A stretch of DNA of 64,000 nucleotides from the NCBI GenBank assembly GCA_963924555.1, contig OZ004585.1, positions 7,580,556 to 7,644,555 of the forward strand, written 5' to 3'. The notes beneath the pieces were generated by a model that ran no database searches, was not told where the DNA came from, and saw only the letters and a program-made list of their open reading frames with translations. This document shows positions 10,630 to 22,861 of this stretch, piece by piece; positions within the stretch are counted from its first letter, which is position 1, and every line of letters starts with the position of its first letter. The stretch is from Crambe crambe. Its lineage: Eukaryota > Porifera > Demospongiae > Poecilosclerida > Crambeidae. The position numbers and the translations under genes are program-made.

Positions 10630-13600
10630 ATGACTCGCTTGGCCATTGCTGTAACCTTCCTGCTAGTGGCCGTAGGGCTCACCGCGGGGCAGCTCGATTG
10701 CTCCACGCTGAACGTGAATAGGAGTGAACCAGCACCCATTTCAGGTTAGACTTTGAGCAGACAAAAAAACAACTTTTTCTAGCTAGCTAGCTATTTTAGC
10801 AGATAGCGTAGCTAGGTTCGTACATGAATTCTCAGGGGAGATTGAAATCATTTGACCACCCATTTTCAATGCCCAATTCTCGAGTCCCCTAGCTAGGGGA
10901 CTCGAGAATTAATAGCTGTTGAACTACCACAGCATTGTACTACATACAATTTCCATTTCGATTTCCTGGTACATTTAATAGCTAGCTAAATTGGTCTACA
11001 TAAATTAAAAAGAGCATATTTTTGTTGCCTAACTTAACACACTAAAAAAAAGAAAGTGTTTGTTTGTGTTTTTAATTTTGATAAAAATAAATGAGAGAAA
11101 CAGAATTGGTTTGGCCTTAGCTATAAAGCTAGCTACTGATTTCTTGGCTTCCTGTTGTTGCACCAGCTGCCATCTCTTATTCTTGCACCATCTAGGCACT
11201 GATTTGAATGTGTGCCGGGCCACTGGTGACCAGTGTTGTGCTCAGCAGTTTTTGGACCGTATTGGACGTGATGTAAGGACAGCAGCCTTGAGAGGACTGC
11301 AAGATGAGGTGGGAAACAGAATGACAGAGGTTCAGAACATCCTTGATCGATTGGCTACTTGTAAGTAATGATTATGAGACTCATATATTATGTAAAATTA
11401 ATCTTCATATTTTTCTGTTGCAATTTTGGAATATTTGCCCTATATATCGTATTATAAAATTAATTACAAGAACATAGCGAAATAGATCTTGTACAGTGAA
11501 AAACTATAGTGAAACCTGGTCACTTGTATATTAAATGTCAGCCACCTGGGTATAAGTGATGTAACCACCTCCCATAGTGTAGCCAGGCCCAGGAGATCAG
11601 TCATTACAGTGGAACCTGGTTTATAATGGTCACTGTATAAGCAGGTCACCTCTCTACAACAGCCAGTGGTCCAAGTCCCAAGAGGGCTTTTAGTGTACAT
11701 TTCAACCCGAGTTAGCAGGCCACCTCTTCATAACAGGCATTTCTTGCCAGCCCTGAGGGTGACTACTGTAGTCCAGGTTCCACAGTAATATGTATACTTA
11801 GCCATTAACCAAATATATTAGTTCTTATCACATGATCTCCTTTGGGGGATGAATACATATATACCACATTAGGTTACTATGGCATGTTTACATTAACCTG
11901 ACTGTAATTCAATCGCCAGTATATATCGTATGGGAGTAGGTAATTTGAGATTGATTTTGGATGATGAGATTATCAGAGAGTGCGGTAGCACTCTCTAAGT
12001 AGGGATGGCAGGTCAAAGTCCATAGGACAGTATAAACTAAAAACTCTTCTTTCTCTTCTATCCTTACTCTACAGGTTCTCAGAAGGCTACAGTGAATTAT
12101 TATATCTACAAAGAAGAGAGGAGAATGTTCAAAAGCCAAAAATTCATTCGCCAACATAAGAAAAAAACGAGTTCTAAAATTGACTTTTCGTTCTTTTTCT
12201 TTATAATAATAATAATAATGTATAAGATCGACGTACCGACTTACTGGCTATAGTCATCAAAATTCTGCTTTGGCCATCTGTTAGAGCGGCACCTAGAGGC
12301 TGATCTTTTGCTATTAGTTTTGACTAAGGCTCTACTTCACTATTCGATAGCACTCGGAACACAGCTGCTAATCTTTCTACGCCATTTTGAAGGGGGCGGG
12401 GCTTATGGGCGGAGCCACGTAAGCTTAAGTTTAGCTATAGCCAAGGTCTTCATTCATTATCTGATGATGTTCCAGTCACTCCTTGCTGAATTACAGTACA
12501 GATGCTCATCCTATAGTAGCATTATAGCCAGTACTTGGCTGTAGTGTAGTCAGCTCACTTCACCATGCCGTGTACATGTCATTTACATTGCTGTTGCTGT
12601 AAAGTTTTATATCAACAAAACTTAAATAGCTAAACAAATTCTTCAACCAGAGACACTGTATGTACCTACAAAAGAGGTTTATGTAGAGCTGGCTTTGTAT
12701 AGTACTGTACTGTAGCCTCCCTCATTCAACTTCAAGCACTAAGAAAAAGGATAGAAACAAGTGAGCGTAAAAAATAAAAAGGTTAAGTAGGGATAGCCTA
12801 AAATCTAGCTGGGCTATCTATAATGTGCTGCAGCCTCGTATGAAAAAAATCTTCGCGATATTACCTCATAAAAGGGGTGGGGCAATTAATAGCAGTTCTC
12901 CTCATATAACACCTGCACAGGATGTGGCCATTTGATGGCATCCACTATTATGATCACTACACCAAATGCATAAACTCCCCATACTCCTCCCTCAAGCAAG
13001 ACATACGTACCATCTCAATAATTATTTCAGTGATCACATATGTAACAATTAGCTAATGCTGTTCACTTTTTAAAATGTTCACTCCTTTCAGTACTCCATT
13101 ACACTGCAGATGATCATCCTTCAAACTCTCCTCCCTGAACAGAATGAAATACTGATCATTAAATAAATTTAGTTCAATCAAGGAAGCCTTTAGTGTCTAT
13201 CAATTTTCATAATCACAAAGAAAAAGAATGCAAACAAGTGAATGCAAAAAATTTCTTCGAAATAAAAATGTGAAGTAGGGATGCTATTATAACTGCAGCT
13301 TCATTATGAAAACCAAGTACTGCAGCATCGAAGCAGTATGGCCCAAAAATCTAGCTGGAATATGTATTATAACTGCATGCAAGAGAGTGAACTTAGTGAA
13401 GTGACCCTTACCCATCATCAAGTACAAGATACTATTCCTACTTCACTCCCATGATCAAGGGCCAAGGGAGTGAAGTAGGAATAGTATCTCGTACTTGATG
13501 ATGGGTAAGGGTCACTTCACTAAGTTCACTCTCTTGCATGCAGTTATAATACATATTCCAGCTAGATTTTTGGGCCATACTGCTTCGATGCTGCAGTACT

Positions 13601-14466
13601 TGGTTTTCATAATGAAGCTGCAGTTATAATAGCATCCCTACTTCACATTTTTATTTCGAAGAAATTTTTTGCATTCACTTGTGTTAATAAGAGTGGAATG
13701 AAACCATGTTTCAACCTGATGCTCAGGCCTTCTTCAGGGTAATCATAACATAGAAACTTATTTTATTGTCTCTAATAGAATGATTATTTATCGTTTTAAA
13801 CACACACCCATGCAGATTTCTTTGGTGATGACTTTATCAGAGTAATCCAGAATAGCATCCCACTGAATAGTCTTTTCAGTAGTACCATCTCTACAATCAC
13901 AATGAACATACAGCAACGTCTCAATAGGCTTACCTTTGCTATCAGTGCTGAAAACCCAGAGTTCAACACAACCCAGCTATTTTCTGATCTTACTGATCGG
14001 GTCATAGCTGCAGTTCGTGGAATACCACTCTTATCTCAAACTCAAAAAGACTGCATTGCACAACAGCTGAGTCAGCATATCAATCGGACCAGCATTCGTT
14101 TATTGGGAGAGACGTTTGAGACTGTTCGAGATCTTTCACTGCTGTGACCCGAATTGCCAACTTCCTCCTGAATTTCAAGTCGAATCTTGCCAATTCCACA
14201 ATGAGGCGTTTCCCGGATCAATGTGTCACTCGTTTAATCGAGCTCTCTTTCTGCAGTCGCTGCAAGAGGCGTGTGCCACCCCTCTGCAGCAATATGTGTG
14301 GAGCTGTTATTCGAGGTTGCTACTCTGCCTTCTACTCCGGCTTACGTTCAGAGTTCAACAGGCTCTGGGATGTGAGCAAGCAAGTGGTGAATGTGGTGAG
14401 CAGAGCAGTGAGAAGGATCAGTCTGGAAGAACAAGACCTTCTCTCCAAAAACCCAGTAAGTTAAAG

Positions 14467-14517
<51 letters not shown>

Positions 14518-17500
14518 CAGTGTCAAAATGAACAATGTTATGGGTTTATTTGCATTGTATCGGCTTTGTTATGGGCTTTATATTCTTGTATTTTTCTTCT
14601 TCTTATAGTTAACTATTGCCAGTGAATGTGGAATCAATTTAGGTTCGTTATTTGGAAAACGTAAGAGGAGACAGACATCCACTCCAGACATCCCTCAGGA
14701 AATCAAGAACCGAGTAAACAGGTTGACAGGAGTCTTCGAATATCGTGAGTACTTAGAAACTCACGCATAATATGCTTTCATGTGATTCTGGATAGAAATC
14801 CATGGAATTTCCGCACCAAATTTCGGCCCCAAAGCTACTCAGTCATTGTGTAACCTGGTCACTGTATAAGAAGTCACCTCTCCATAATAGTCAGGGGTCC
14901 AAGTCCCAAGAGGGCTTTTAGTATATATTTCAACCCGAGCACAGCCATTTCTTCGAGGGTGACCACTAGGTTGCACTGTAGTGTAGTCACAGAAAAAAAA
15001 TGTAAAAAATGTACATTCACATAATTTGTACTCAACTCAACAACAGTGACTGGGTGAAAAATTTTATTATGGACAAGTGAAGCAGGAAATGGCAATTTTA
15101 ATGAACAGATTATAGGTGTGATCACACATAACAGAGACCAGGATTTTGCTTTCAACTGTTTTCTGATGTACTGCCATGCATTTAGAAAATAGTCACTACA
15201 TTATTATAAACAAACCAAAATAAACAGTGCAATGCTATCTTGCTTACTAGCTTAATGGTGCATAATATTGTATCAACTGAACCTGCTCCCAAACAGTATT
15301 ATATCAAATTTACTGGTCATCAATGTACTACAATGTGTGTGGGGCTGGCATGCTTGGTTGGAGTGTCTAGGAAGATTCTTGGCACCTACGTACATGTAAA
15401 CAGTGGGGATTTACTAATAGGAAGTAGTATCAAAAATGGTGTAGCATAGTGTGTGTAGCACTAAATTTGGGTGTCCTTCTCGTACACATCAAAATTTGGT
15501 ATATATAGTAATAATTAACTTTTGCATATGATTGTGAATGTCATACTTCTAGAATTGGGTTTTATAACAATAAATCATCACTAACTTAATTTTCTTACCA
15601 ATTTTTAAGCATAATAGGCATGTAAGAGAAGGGGTTCTGGCATTGGAGCATATCATAATAGGGAAGAAAAAAACCATAATCTGCATGTCTCTGCATGATC
15701 AGTGGTTGAGTGGAACATACACGATATAAAGGTATAATCTTGGGTAGTCAGGACTTTCCTGCAAGGCCTGGCCCACTGACATTAAGGGTTTTTGTTCTGG
15801 CAGGATGTAGTGTGGGGTGGTGGTAGTCTATGAATCTCACGTAGTAGTCAGAATTCTAGCTACGTTCATGCACAATAATTGCATCAATTGAGATGATCAC
15901 ACCAGGCAATCATCGCCCACCCAGCATCTGGCGGAGCTCAGAACATGACACACATGTCATAACAGAGACTGGGATTTTGCTTTCAGCTGTTTTCTGATGT
16001 AACTGCATGCATTTAGAAAATAATCACTACATGTTATATTTAACAAACCAAAACAAAATTTAATAGTGCAACACTATCTTGCTTACTAGCTTAATCAGAG
16101 AGTGCGCTAGCACTCTCTAAGTAGGGATGGCGGGTCAAAGGTCATAAGACTGTATAAACTAAAAACTCTTCTTTCTCTTCTACCCTTGCTCTACAGGTTC
16201 TCAGAAGGCTACAGTGAGATACTACTTCTACAAAGAAGAGAGGAGAGTGTTCAAAAACCAAAAATTCATTCGCTAACATAAGAAAAAAACGAGTTCTAAA
16301 ATTGACTTTTGTTCATTTTCTTTATCAGAGAGTGCGCTAGCACTCTCTAAGTAGGGATGGCGGGTCAAAGGTCATAAGACTGTATAAACTAAAAACTCTT
16401 CTTTCTCTTCTACCCTTACTCTACAGGTTCTCAGAAGGCTATAGTGAATTATTGCATCTACCAAGAAGAGAGGAGAATGTTCAAAAACCGAAAATTCATT
16501 CGCTAACATAAGAAAAAAACGATGTCTAAAATTGACTTTTGTTCAATTTCTTTATCAGAGAGTGCGCTAGCACTCTCTAAGTAGGGATGGCGGGTCAAAG
16601 GTCATAAGACTGTATAAACTAAAAACTCTTCTTTCTCTTCTACCATTGCTCTACAGGTTCTCAGAAGGCTACAGTGAGATACTACTTCTACAAAGAAGAG
16701 AGGAGAGTGTTCAAAAACCAAAAATTCATTCGCTAACATAAGAAAAAAACGAGTTCTAAAATTGACTTTTGTTCATTTTCTTTATCAGAGAGTGCGCTAG
16801 CACTCTCTAAGTAGGGATGGCGGGTCAAAGGTCATAAGACTGTATGAACTAAAAACTCTTCTTTCTCTTCTACCCTTGCTCTACAGGTTCTCAGAAGGCT
16901 ACAGTGAATTATTACATCTACAAAGAAGAGAGGAGAATGTTCCAAAACCAAAAATTCATTCGCTAACATAAGAAAAAAACGATGTCTAAAATTGACTTTT
17001 GTTCTTTTTCTTTATAATAATAATAATAATAAGGATAATAAATATAAGATCGACGTACCGGCTTACTGGCTATAGTCATCAAAATTCTGCTTTGGCCATC
17101 TGTTAGAGCGGCACCTAGAGGCTGATCTTTTGCTATTAGTTTTGACTAAGGCTCTACTTCACTATTCGAGCACTCGGAACACTAGCCAATCTTTCGACGC
17201 CATTTTGAAGCGCACGTCGGTAGGGGGCGGGGCTTATGGGCGGAGCCACGTAAGCTTCTCAGTTAAATCGTTTAGGTAGCTAATTTTATTCTTATCTGAT
17301 GATGTTCCAGTCACTCCTTGCTGAATTACAGTACAGATGCTCATCTTATAGTAGTATTATAGCCAGTACTTGGCTGTAGTGTCTCAGTTGAAGTGACGGT
17401 CACTACTGCCATTCAATTCTTTACATACACAAACTTACATTCAACTTCAAGCAATAAGAAAAAAAGATGGAAACAAGTGAGCGTAAAAAATTTCTTCTAA

Positions 17501-20500
17501 ATAAAAAGGTTAAGTAGGGATAGCCTAAAATCTAGCTGGGCTATAATAATGTACTGCAGCCTCGTATGAAAACAATCCCTACTTTTATAACTGCCATAGC
17601 TAGCTATAGGTAGTGGATGTAAATGTAGGGATTGTTTTCATACGAGGCTGCAGTACATTATTATAGCCCAGCTAGATTTTAGGCTATCCCTACTTAACCT
17701 TTTTATTTAGAAGAAATTTTTTACGCTCACTTGTAATAATAATAATAAGGATAATAAATATAAGATCGACGCCCCGACTTACTGGCTATAGTCATCAAAA
17801 TTCTGCTTTGGCCATCTGTTAGAGCGGCACCTAGAGGCTGGTCTTTTGCTCTTAGTTTTGACTAAGGCTCTACTTCACTATTCGATAGCACTCGGCACTA
17901 GCTAATCTTTCTACGCCATTTTGAAGCGCACGTCGTTAGGGGGCGGGGCTTATGGGCGGAGCCACGTAAGCTTCTTAAGCTAGCTAAGCTCGCTATAGGT
18001 CTTCAGTTTAATCGCTATTTATTCTTATCTGATGATGTTACAGTCACTCCTTGCTGAATTACAGTACAGATGCTCATCTTATAGTAGTGTTTATAGCCAG
18101 TACTTGGCTGTAGTGTAGTCAGCTCACTTCACCATGCCATGCACATGTCATTTACATTGCTGTTGCTGTAAAGTAAATAATAGACAAAACTTAAATAGCT
18201 AAACAAATTCTTCAACCATGCAGAGACTGTGTATGTACCTACAAAAGAAAGAGATACTCATGTCACATTAATAATCACTGCATACTCTCAGTTGAAGTGA
18301 CAGTCAATACTGCCACTCAATTCTTTACATACACAAACTTATATTCAACTTCAAGCACTATGAAAAAAGGATAGAAACAAGTAAACGCAAAAAATTTCTT
18401 CTAAATAAAAAGGTTAAGTAGGGATAGCTTAAAATCTAGCTGGGCTATAATATAATGTACTGCAGCCTTGTATGAAAATAATCCCTACTTTTACAACTGC
18501 CATAGCTAGCTATAGGTAGTGGATATAAATGTAGGGATTATTTTCATACAAGGCTGCAGTACATTATATTATAGCCCAGCTAGATTTTAAGCTATCCCTA
18601 CTTAACCTTTTTATTTAGAAGAAATTTTTTGCGTTTACTTGTAATAATAATAATAATAATAAGGATAATAAGATCGACGTACCGACTTACTGGCTATAGT
18701 CATCAAAATTCTGCTTTGGCCATCTGTTAGAGCGGCACCTAGAGGCTGATCTTTTGCTATTAGTTTTGACTAAGGCTCTACTTCACTATTCGAGCACTCG
18801 GAACACTAGCTAATCTTTCGACGCCATTTTGAAGCGCACGTCGTTAGGGGGCGGGGCTTATGGGCGGAGCCACGTAAGCTTCTTGAGTTTAGCTTAGCTT
18901 AATCGTCTTATCTGATGATGTTCCAGTCACTCCTTGCTGAATTACAGTACAGATGCTAATCTTATAGTAGTATTATAGCCAGTACTTTGCTGTAGTGTAG
19001 TCAGCTCACATGTCATTTAGCTACATTGCTGTTTACATTGCTGTTGCTGTAAAGTTTTATATTAAATAATAGACAAAACTTAAATAGCTAAACAAATTCT
19101 TCAACCAGAGACTGCTACCTACAAAAGAAAAAGATACTCATGTCAAATTAATAATCACTGCATGCATATACTTCAAGCACTAAGAAAAAAGGATAGAAAC
19201 AAGTAAGTGCAAAAAATTTCTTCTAAATAAAAAGGTTAAGTAGGGATAGCTTAAAATCTAGCTGGGCTATATAATGTACTGGAGTCGTATGAAAACAATC
19301 CCTACTTTTACAACTGCCATAGCTAGCTATAGGTATATTGGATGTAAATGTAGGGATTGTTTTCATACGACTCCAGTACATTATATAGCCCAGCTAGATT
19401 TTAAGCTATCCCTACTTAACCTTTTTATTTAGAAGAAATTTTTTGCACTTACTTGTAATAATAATAATAAGGATAATAAATATAAGATCGACGTCCCGAC
19501 TTACTGGCTATAGTCATCAAAATTCTGCTTTGGCCATCTGTTAGAGCGGCACCTAGAGGCTGATCTTTTGCTCTTAGTTTTGACTAAGGCTCTACTTCAC
19601 TATTCGATAGCACTCGGCACTAGCTAATCTTTCTACGCCATTTTGAAGCGCACGTCGTTAGGGGGCGGGGCTTATGGGCGGAGCCACGTAAGCTTCTTAA
19701 GCTAGCTAAGCTCGGCTAGGTCTTCAGTTCAATCGCTATTTATTCTTATCTGATGATGTTATAGTCACTCCTTGCTGAATTACAGTACAAATGCTCATCT
19801 TATACTATTGTTTATAGCCAGTACTTGGCTGTAGTGTAGTCAGCTCACTTCACCATGCCATGCACATGTCATTTTACATTGCTGTTGCTATAAAGTAAAT
19901 AATAGACAAAACTTAAATAGCTAAACAAATTCTTCAACCATGCAGAGACTGTGTATGTACCTACAAAAGAAAGAGATACTCATGTCAAATTAATAATCAC
20001 TGCATACTCTCAGTTGAAGTGACAGTCAATACTGCCACTCCATTCTTTACATACACAAACTTATATTCAACTTCAAGCACTATGAAAAAAGGATAGAAAC
20101 AAGTAAGCGCAAAAATTTCTTCTAAATAAAAAGGTTAAGTAGGGATAGCTTAAAATCTAGCTGGCTATAATATAATGTACTGCAGCCTTGTATGAAAATA
20201 ATCCCTACTTTTACAACTGCCATAGCTAGCTATAGGTAGTGGATATAAATGTAGGGATTATTTTCATACAAGGCTGCAGTACATTATATTATAGCCAGCT
20301 AGATTTTAAGCTATCCCTACTTAACCTTTTTATTTAGAAGAAATTTTTGCGCTTACTTGTGGTACATAATATTGTACCTGCTCTCAAACAGTATTATATC
20401 AAATTTACTGGTTATCAATGTGCGTACAATGTGTGTGGGGGTGGCATGCTTGGTTGGAGTGTCTAAAGATCCTTGGCACCTACATACATGTAAACAGTGG

Positions 20501-22256
20501 GAATTTACTCATAGGAAGTAGGAGTGTGACATACGTACAATGTATCAAAAATGGTGTAGCCTAGCACGTCACTGTGTAGCACTAAATTTGGGTACACATC
20601 AAAAATTTGGTATAGATGTGACAGTCAAGGGTAGAAATCAAACTTTATTCACGTTTTAGTCAAAGTTTCCTTTTGTCATGACTGATGCTTTACAATACAA
20701 TTTTTTGCCTTTTTTTTTCAAAAGTAGAAAGCGTGAATAAAGTTTGATTTCTACCCTCGACTGTTGCATATAGTAATAATGAACATGATTGTGAATATCA
20801 TACTTCTGGTTTTGTAACAGTTAATTTAACTCTGAATCAACTGGGTTTAATAATGGGTAGGTGGGATGTATACTCAAGGCACATAGAAGTTTAATCTGTT
20901 ATGCATTATCATTGGTTTAGTTATGGGTGAGTGGAACATACATGATATAAAGGTATATAGTCAGGATTTTCCTGCAAGGCCTTGCCCACTGACATTGAGG
21001 GTTTTTGTTCTGGCAGGATGTAGGGTGTGGGGTGGTGGTAGTCTATGAATCTCACTTAGTCTGAATTCTAGCTACGTTCATGCACAATAATTGTATCAAT
21101 ACACCAGGCAATCATTGCCCACCCAGCATCTGGTGGCGCTCAGAACATGACATTAGTGGGCCAGACCCTTTCCCTCCTTAATTGCACGCTATATGACATC
21201 ATAGACATGGTGCATAATGATCACACAATTAGTATGTGTGGGTGGATAAAATGCATGCATATTAAACATAACATGTTAAGGGTTCTTGTTATCTTTATGT
21301 CACTCCTCCCCCCTTCTTTACTAAGTGTCTACTGGACCAATATTTTGCAATGTGACATCACTAGAAGAAAGCCTCTGTGCAGGAACGGGCAACCCAACCC
21401 CAACCCCATTGCAGCGCAGCTGTAACTCCAATAAGGTTTGCACCAGTGCTTGTCGCTGCTGGAACGGGCAGGACATGAGCATGAGCAACACCATGCTTTT
21501 CACAGGAGCAGGCATTGAGGACCAAGGTCAGCTACATAAGTTTTCATGTGGATTGTTGTAAAACCACAGAATTTATATCCCACAAGAATTTTATACAGTA
21601 CAATAGAACCTCAAATTCAGTGAAAGGTTTGAAACCTTCTCTTTTTTTTTTTTTTTTTTCCCCCCCTTTTGAATGAGATCAAAATGTATACTTTACAGTA
21701 ACTAGAACCTCCATGCTTTGGGGGTCAGCTAGCTACTTCGTCCTCTGTAGAGAGGTTGAATTGTCCTTTTCTCAGAGGTTAAAAATGTACTAATTGCTAA
21801 GGGAAAGTGGCCCAAAAGAGTGTCCTTAGTATAGTTAAGAGGTTGTCCTCTTCTTGGATCATTCCACTGTAGTTTGTCCCTTATATTGAGAGGTCGTGTC
21901 CTTTATTGGAGGTTCTGGTGTTTTGTTGGAACAACAAATCAGAACCCATTTTAGTACGTCCCACCCATTGCCACACCCATTTTAGTAAATCCCGCCCATT
22001 GCCACACCTCACTTTAGCACTCTGTTTCATCTTACTCTTTTCCACAGAGAATAACCCAGCCATTTCCATCCCACGGGGTGAACTGGAGATGCTGGCTGGA
22101 CAACAGAGCAGTCCTGTCAATGAGTTCCTGACTGCCAGTGCTTTCACAGCGATCACCCCAGAGGGTGTGGTCATCCCTGGTGGATCCGGAGGGCAGGCCA
22201 CCATACTCTTCTCTGTGGGAGTCATGCTAATTTCTGTCTTCTTTGCTTTCATGTGA
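10630..22256 (+). CDS. Glypican (GPI-anchored proteoglycan core), with a frame break in exon 3
   Basis: Glypicans are cell-surface heparan sulfate proteoglycans that tune Wnt, Hh, FGF and BMP signals. Exons: 10630-10744 (signal peptide), 11196-11360, 13816-14455, 14609-14744, 21326-21526 and 22048-22256. The conserved Cys pattern is clear: CRATGDQCC; then SFCSRCKRRVPPLCSNMC and IRGCYSAFYSGL; then ESLCAGTGN and CRCWNGQ...GAGIED. A basic KRKRRQ in exon 4 could be the convertase site. The C-terminus is a GPI-type signal (GGSGG then a hydrophobic tail). I see no clear SGSG attachment site beyond that GGSGG. Exon 3 changes frame between about 14,124 and 14,144: the upstream frame stops at 14,145, and family-like sequence (VTRIANFLLNF) continues in another frame. 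This is one missing base, an assembly error, or a 56-bp intron (14124-14179). Intron 5 is 6.6 kb of repeats. Confidence 0.87.
11605..11787. mobile_element. MITE with CAGTGGAACCTGG ends
   Basis: Ends TACAGTGGAACCTGG and CCAGGTTCCACAGTA form terminal inverted repeats starting at a TA dinucleotide, as in Tc1/mariner- or pogo-type MITEs. Related copies or pieces occur near 11,510, 14,850-14,980, 21,600-21,880, 27,289, 33,853 and 48,728. It lies in glypican intron 2. Confidence 0.7.
11973..13681 (+). mobile_element. TCAGAGAGTGCG family element, single complete copy
   Basis: Starts TCAGAGAGTGCGGTAGCACT, a subterminal hairpin (AGAGAGTGC...GCACTCTCT), preceded by A. It ends ...TTCACTTG, followed by T. 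Three modules follow in order: R1 (about 230 bp, containing AAAACTCTTCTTTCTCTTC), R2 (from the ATA-rich run through AAGATCGACG, GCGGGGCTTATGGGCGGAGC and GATGATGTTCCAGTCACTCC), and a terminal palindrome. A single unpaired palindrome arm lies near 12,761-12,850. No protein is encoded. It sits in glypican intron 2. Confidence 0.7.
13235..13681. repeat. Giant near-perfect palindrome, arms about 220 bp
   Basis: Begins CAAGTGAATGC and ends GCATTCACTTG. The arms meet around a loop of about 15 bp near 13,455-13,470. A base-by-base check near the centre shows one mismatch (AAGTACAAG against AAGTACGAG) in about 30 bp. As an intronic transcript it would fold into a very long hairpin RNA. Confidence 0.92.
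14474..14515. repeat. (GA)n microsatellite
   Basis: GA run directly after the exon 3 donor of the glypican gene. Confidence 0.9.
15120..16094. repeat. Left copy of an intronic duplication; carries the empty site of the big array
   Basis: Sequence at 15,130-15,255 (CTTTCAACTGTTTTCTGATG through CTTGCTTACTAGCTTAA) recurs at 15,965-16,094. The continuation TGGTGCATAATATTGTA from 15,256 recurs at 20,360. The 0.85-kb tract was therefore tandemly duplicated and one copy later received the 4.3-kb array. The junction 15,255/15,256 is the empty site. Confidence 0.85.
16095..17015 (+). repeat. R1 module, 4 tandem units of about 230 bp
   Basis: Unit starts at about 16,095, 16,325, 16,556 and 16,787. 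Each contains the 5' hairpin, AAGTAGGGATGGCGGGTCAA, CTCTACAGGTTCTCAGAAGG and CATTCGCTAACATAAGAAAA. Units differ by scattered substitutions, so they are not an assembly echo of a single unit. Confidence 0.9.
17474..17733. repeat. Palindrome 1 of array
   Basis: Arms run from CAAGTGAGCG to AACAATCCCTAC and back. They appear identical over about 108 bp, with a central loop around GCTAGCTATAGGTAGTGGA. Confidence 0.93.
18378..18641. repeat. Palindrome 2 of array
   Basis: Opens CAAGTAAACGC. Copy-specific features (AAGCTATCC instead of AGGCTATCC, CTTGTATGAAAATAATCC) are mirrored exactly in the other arm. Confidence 0.93.
19200..19455. repeat. Palindrome 3 of array
   Basis: Opens CAAGTAAGTGC. Its private change GTACTGGAGTCGTATG (the other copies have CTGCAG then CCTCG or CCTTG) occurs in both arms. 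Confidence 0.93.
20100..20359. repeat. Palindrome 4 of array
   Basis: Opens CAAGTAAGCGC. It has one A fewer in the GCAAAAATTTC run and one G fewer in TAGCTGGCTATA than palindrome 2. Both single-base deletions are mirrored in the opposite arm. Confidence 0.93.
20621..20764. mobile_element. 144-bp MITE, ends ACAGTCAAGGGTAGAAATC
   Basis: Terminal inverted repeats of about 33 bp read ACAGTC(A/G)AGGGTAGAAATC and continue to TTTATTCACG. The paralogous tract at about 15,490-15,510 (TTTGGTATATATAGTAATAA) lacks it, so it arrived after the local duplication. Confidence 0.85.
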
Positions 22257-22861
22257 CATTGAATTAAAGTAACTTATAACTTGCTGATTGGAACTTTTTT
22301 AAAATTTATTCGTAATAATATTATTATTGGAACTCATTTTTATACAATTAATTTTTATTGCTACTGTATTATAGTTGATCAGAACTTATTTTTACTCATA
22401 ATCAGTTTCAGGACTTCAAGACCCAAGGGGTGGATACTATGCACTTGATTTGGAATTCAGAATAGAGGTTGTATAATATACACGGACACAAGGCACAGTA
22501 AGCTAGCAAAACAATAACTTCCAGGGTTCTCCCTAGGATCTATTCAAGGCATGGGGGAGGCATAGGGGCAAGACCATGAAGGAAAGGGATTGGCCAATGT
22601 TCTGAGATGGCTCCTGCATGGTGTAGAAGCCAGCCAGCCACCAGTAATGGAATAAGGTGAAGAACTGAAGACATAGTGGCCTGCTATAATAATTATGATA
22701 CCAGGAGATTACGCCAAACTAAGTAAGTTTGTGCAGGAATTAATGATAATAGGAGAACAGCATTATTAATGAATGGACAAAAACTCCAATATTAAAATTA
22801 ATGGTGATAGAATGTATAATAATACTTATTAATAAAAACCAATGTTGTTGGGAAAACAAGA
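22257..22861. other. Glypican-ASZ1 convergent intergenic
   Basis: About 600 bp between two convergent stop codons. It is AT-rich with possible poly(A) signals (TTGAATTAAAG near 22,258; AATAAAA near 22,830 on the plus strand). No other gene seen. Confidence 0.5.

Larger units (their letters stand above)
16095..20359 (+). mobile_element. TCAGAGAGTGCG family array: R1 x4 then (R2 + palindrome) x4
   Basis: A 4,265-bp block inserted cleanly between A (16,094) and T (20,360), as shown by the empty site at 15,255/15,256. It has four tandem R1 units, each opening TCAGAGAGTGCGCTAGCACT. Four R2-palindrome units follow, each opening with an ATA-rich run and AAGATCGACG and each ending in a palindrome closing CTTG. 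No target-site duplication and no coding sequence. The 5' TC, the A|T target and the tandem growth recall Helitrons. The ...ACTTG end is not the classic CTRR. Confidence 0.75.

Noticed and set aside
16095-20359. CRISPR-like or satellite explanation for the repeat array
   Set aside because: Units are about 230 bp and 700-900 bp with palindromes, inserted as one block in a eukaryotic intron; no short regular repeats with unique spacers.
21881-22252. 123-codon minus-strand frame
   Set aside because: Antisense of the last glypican exon, which has family-like residues and a GPI signal on the plus strand.
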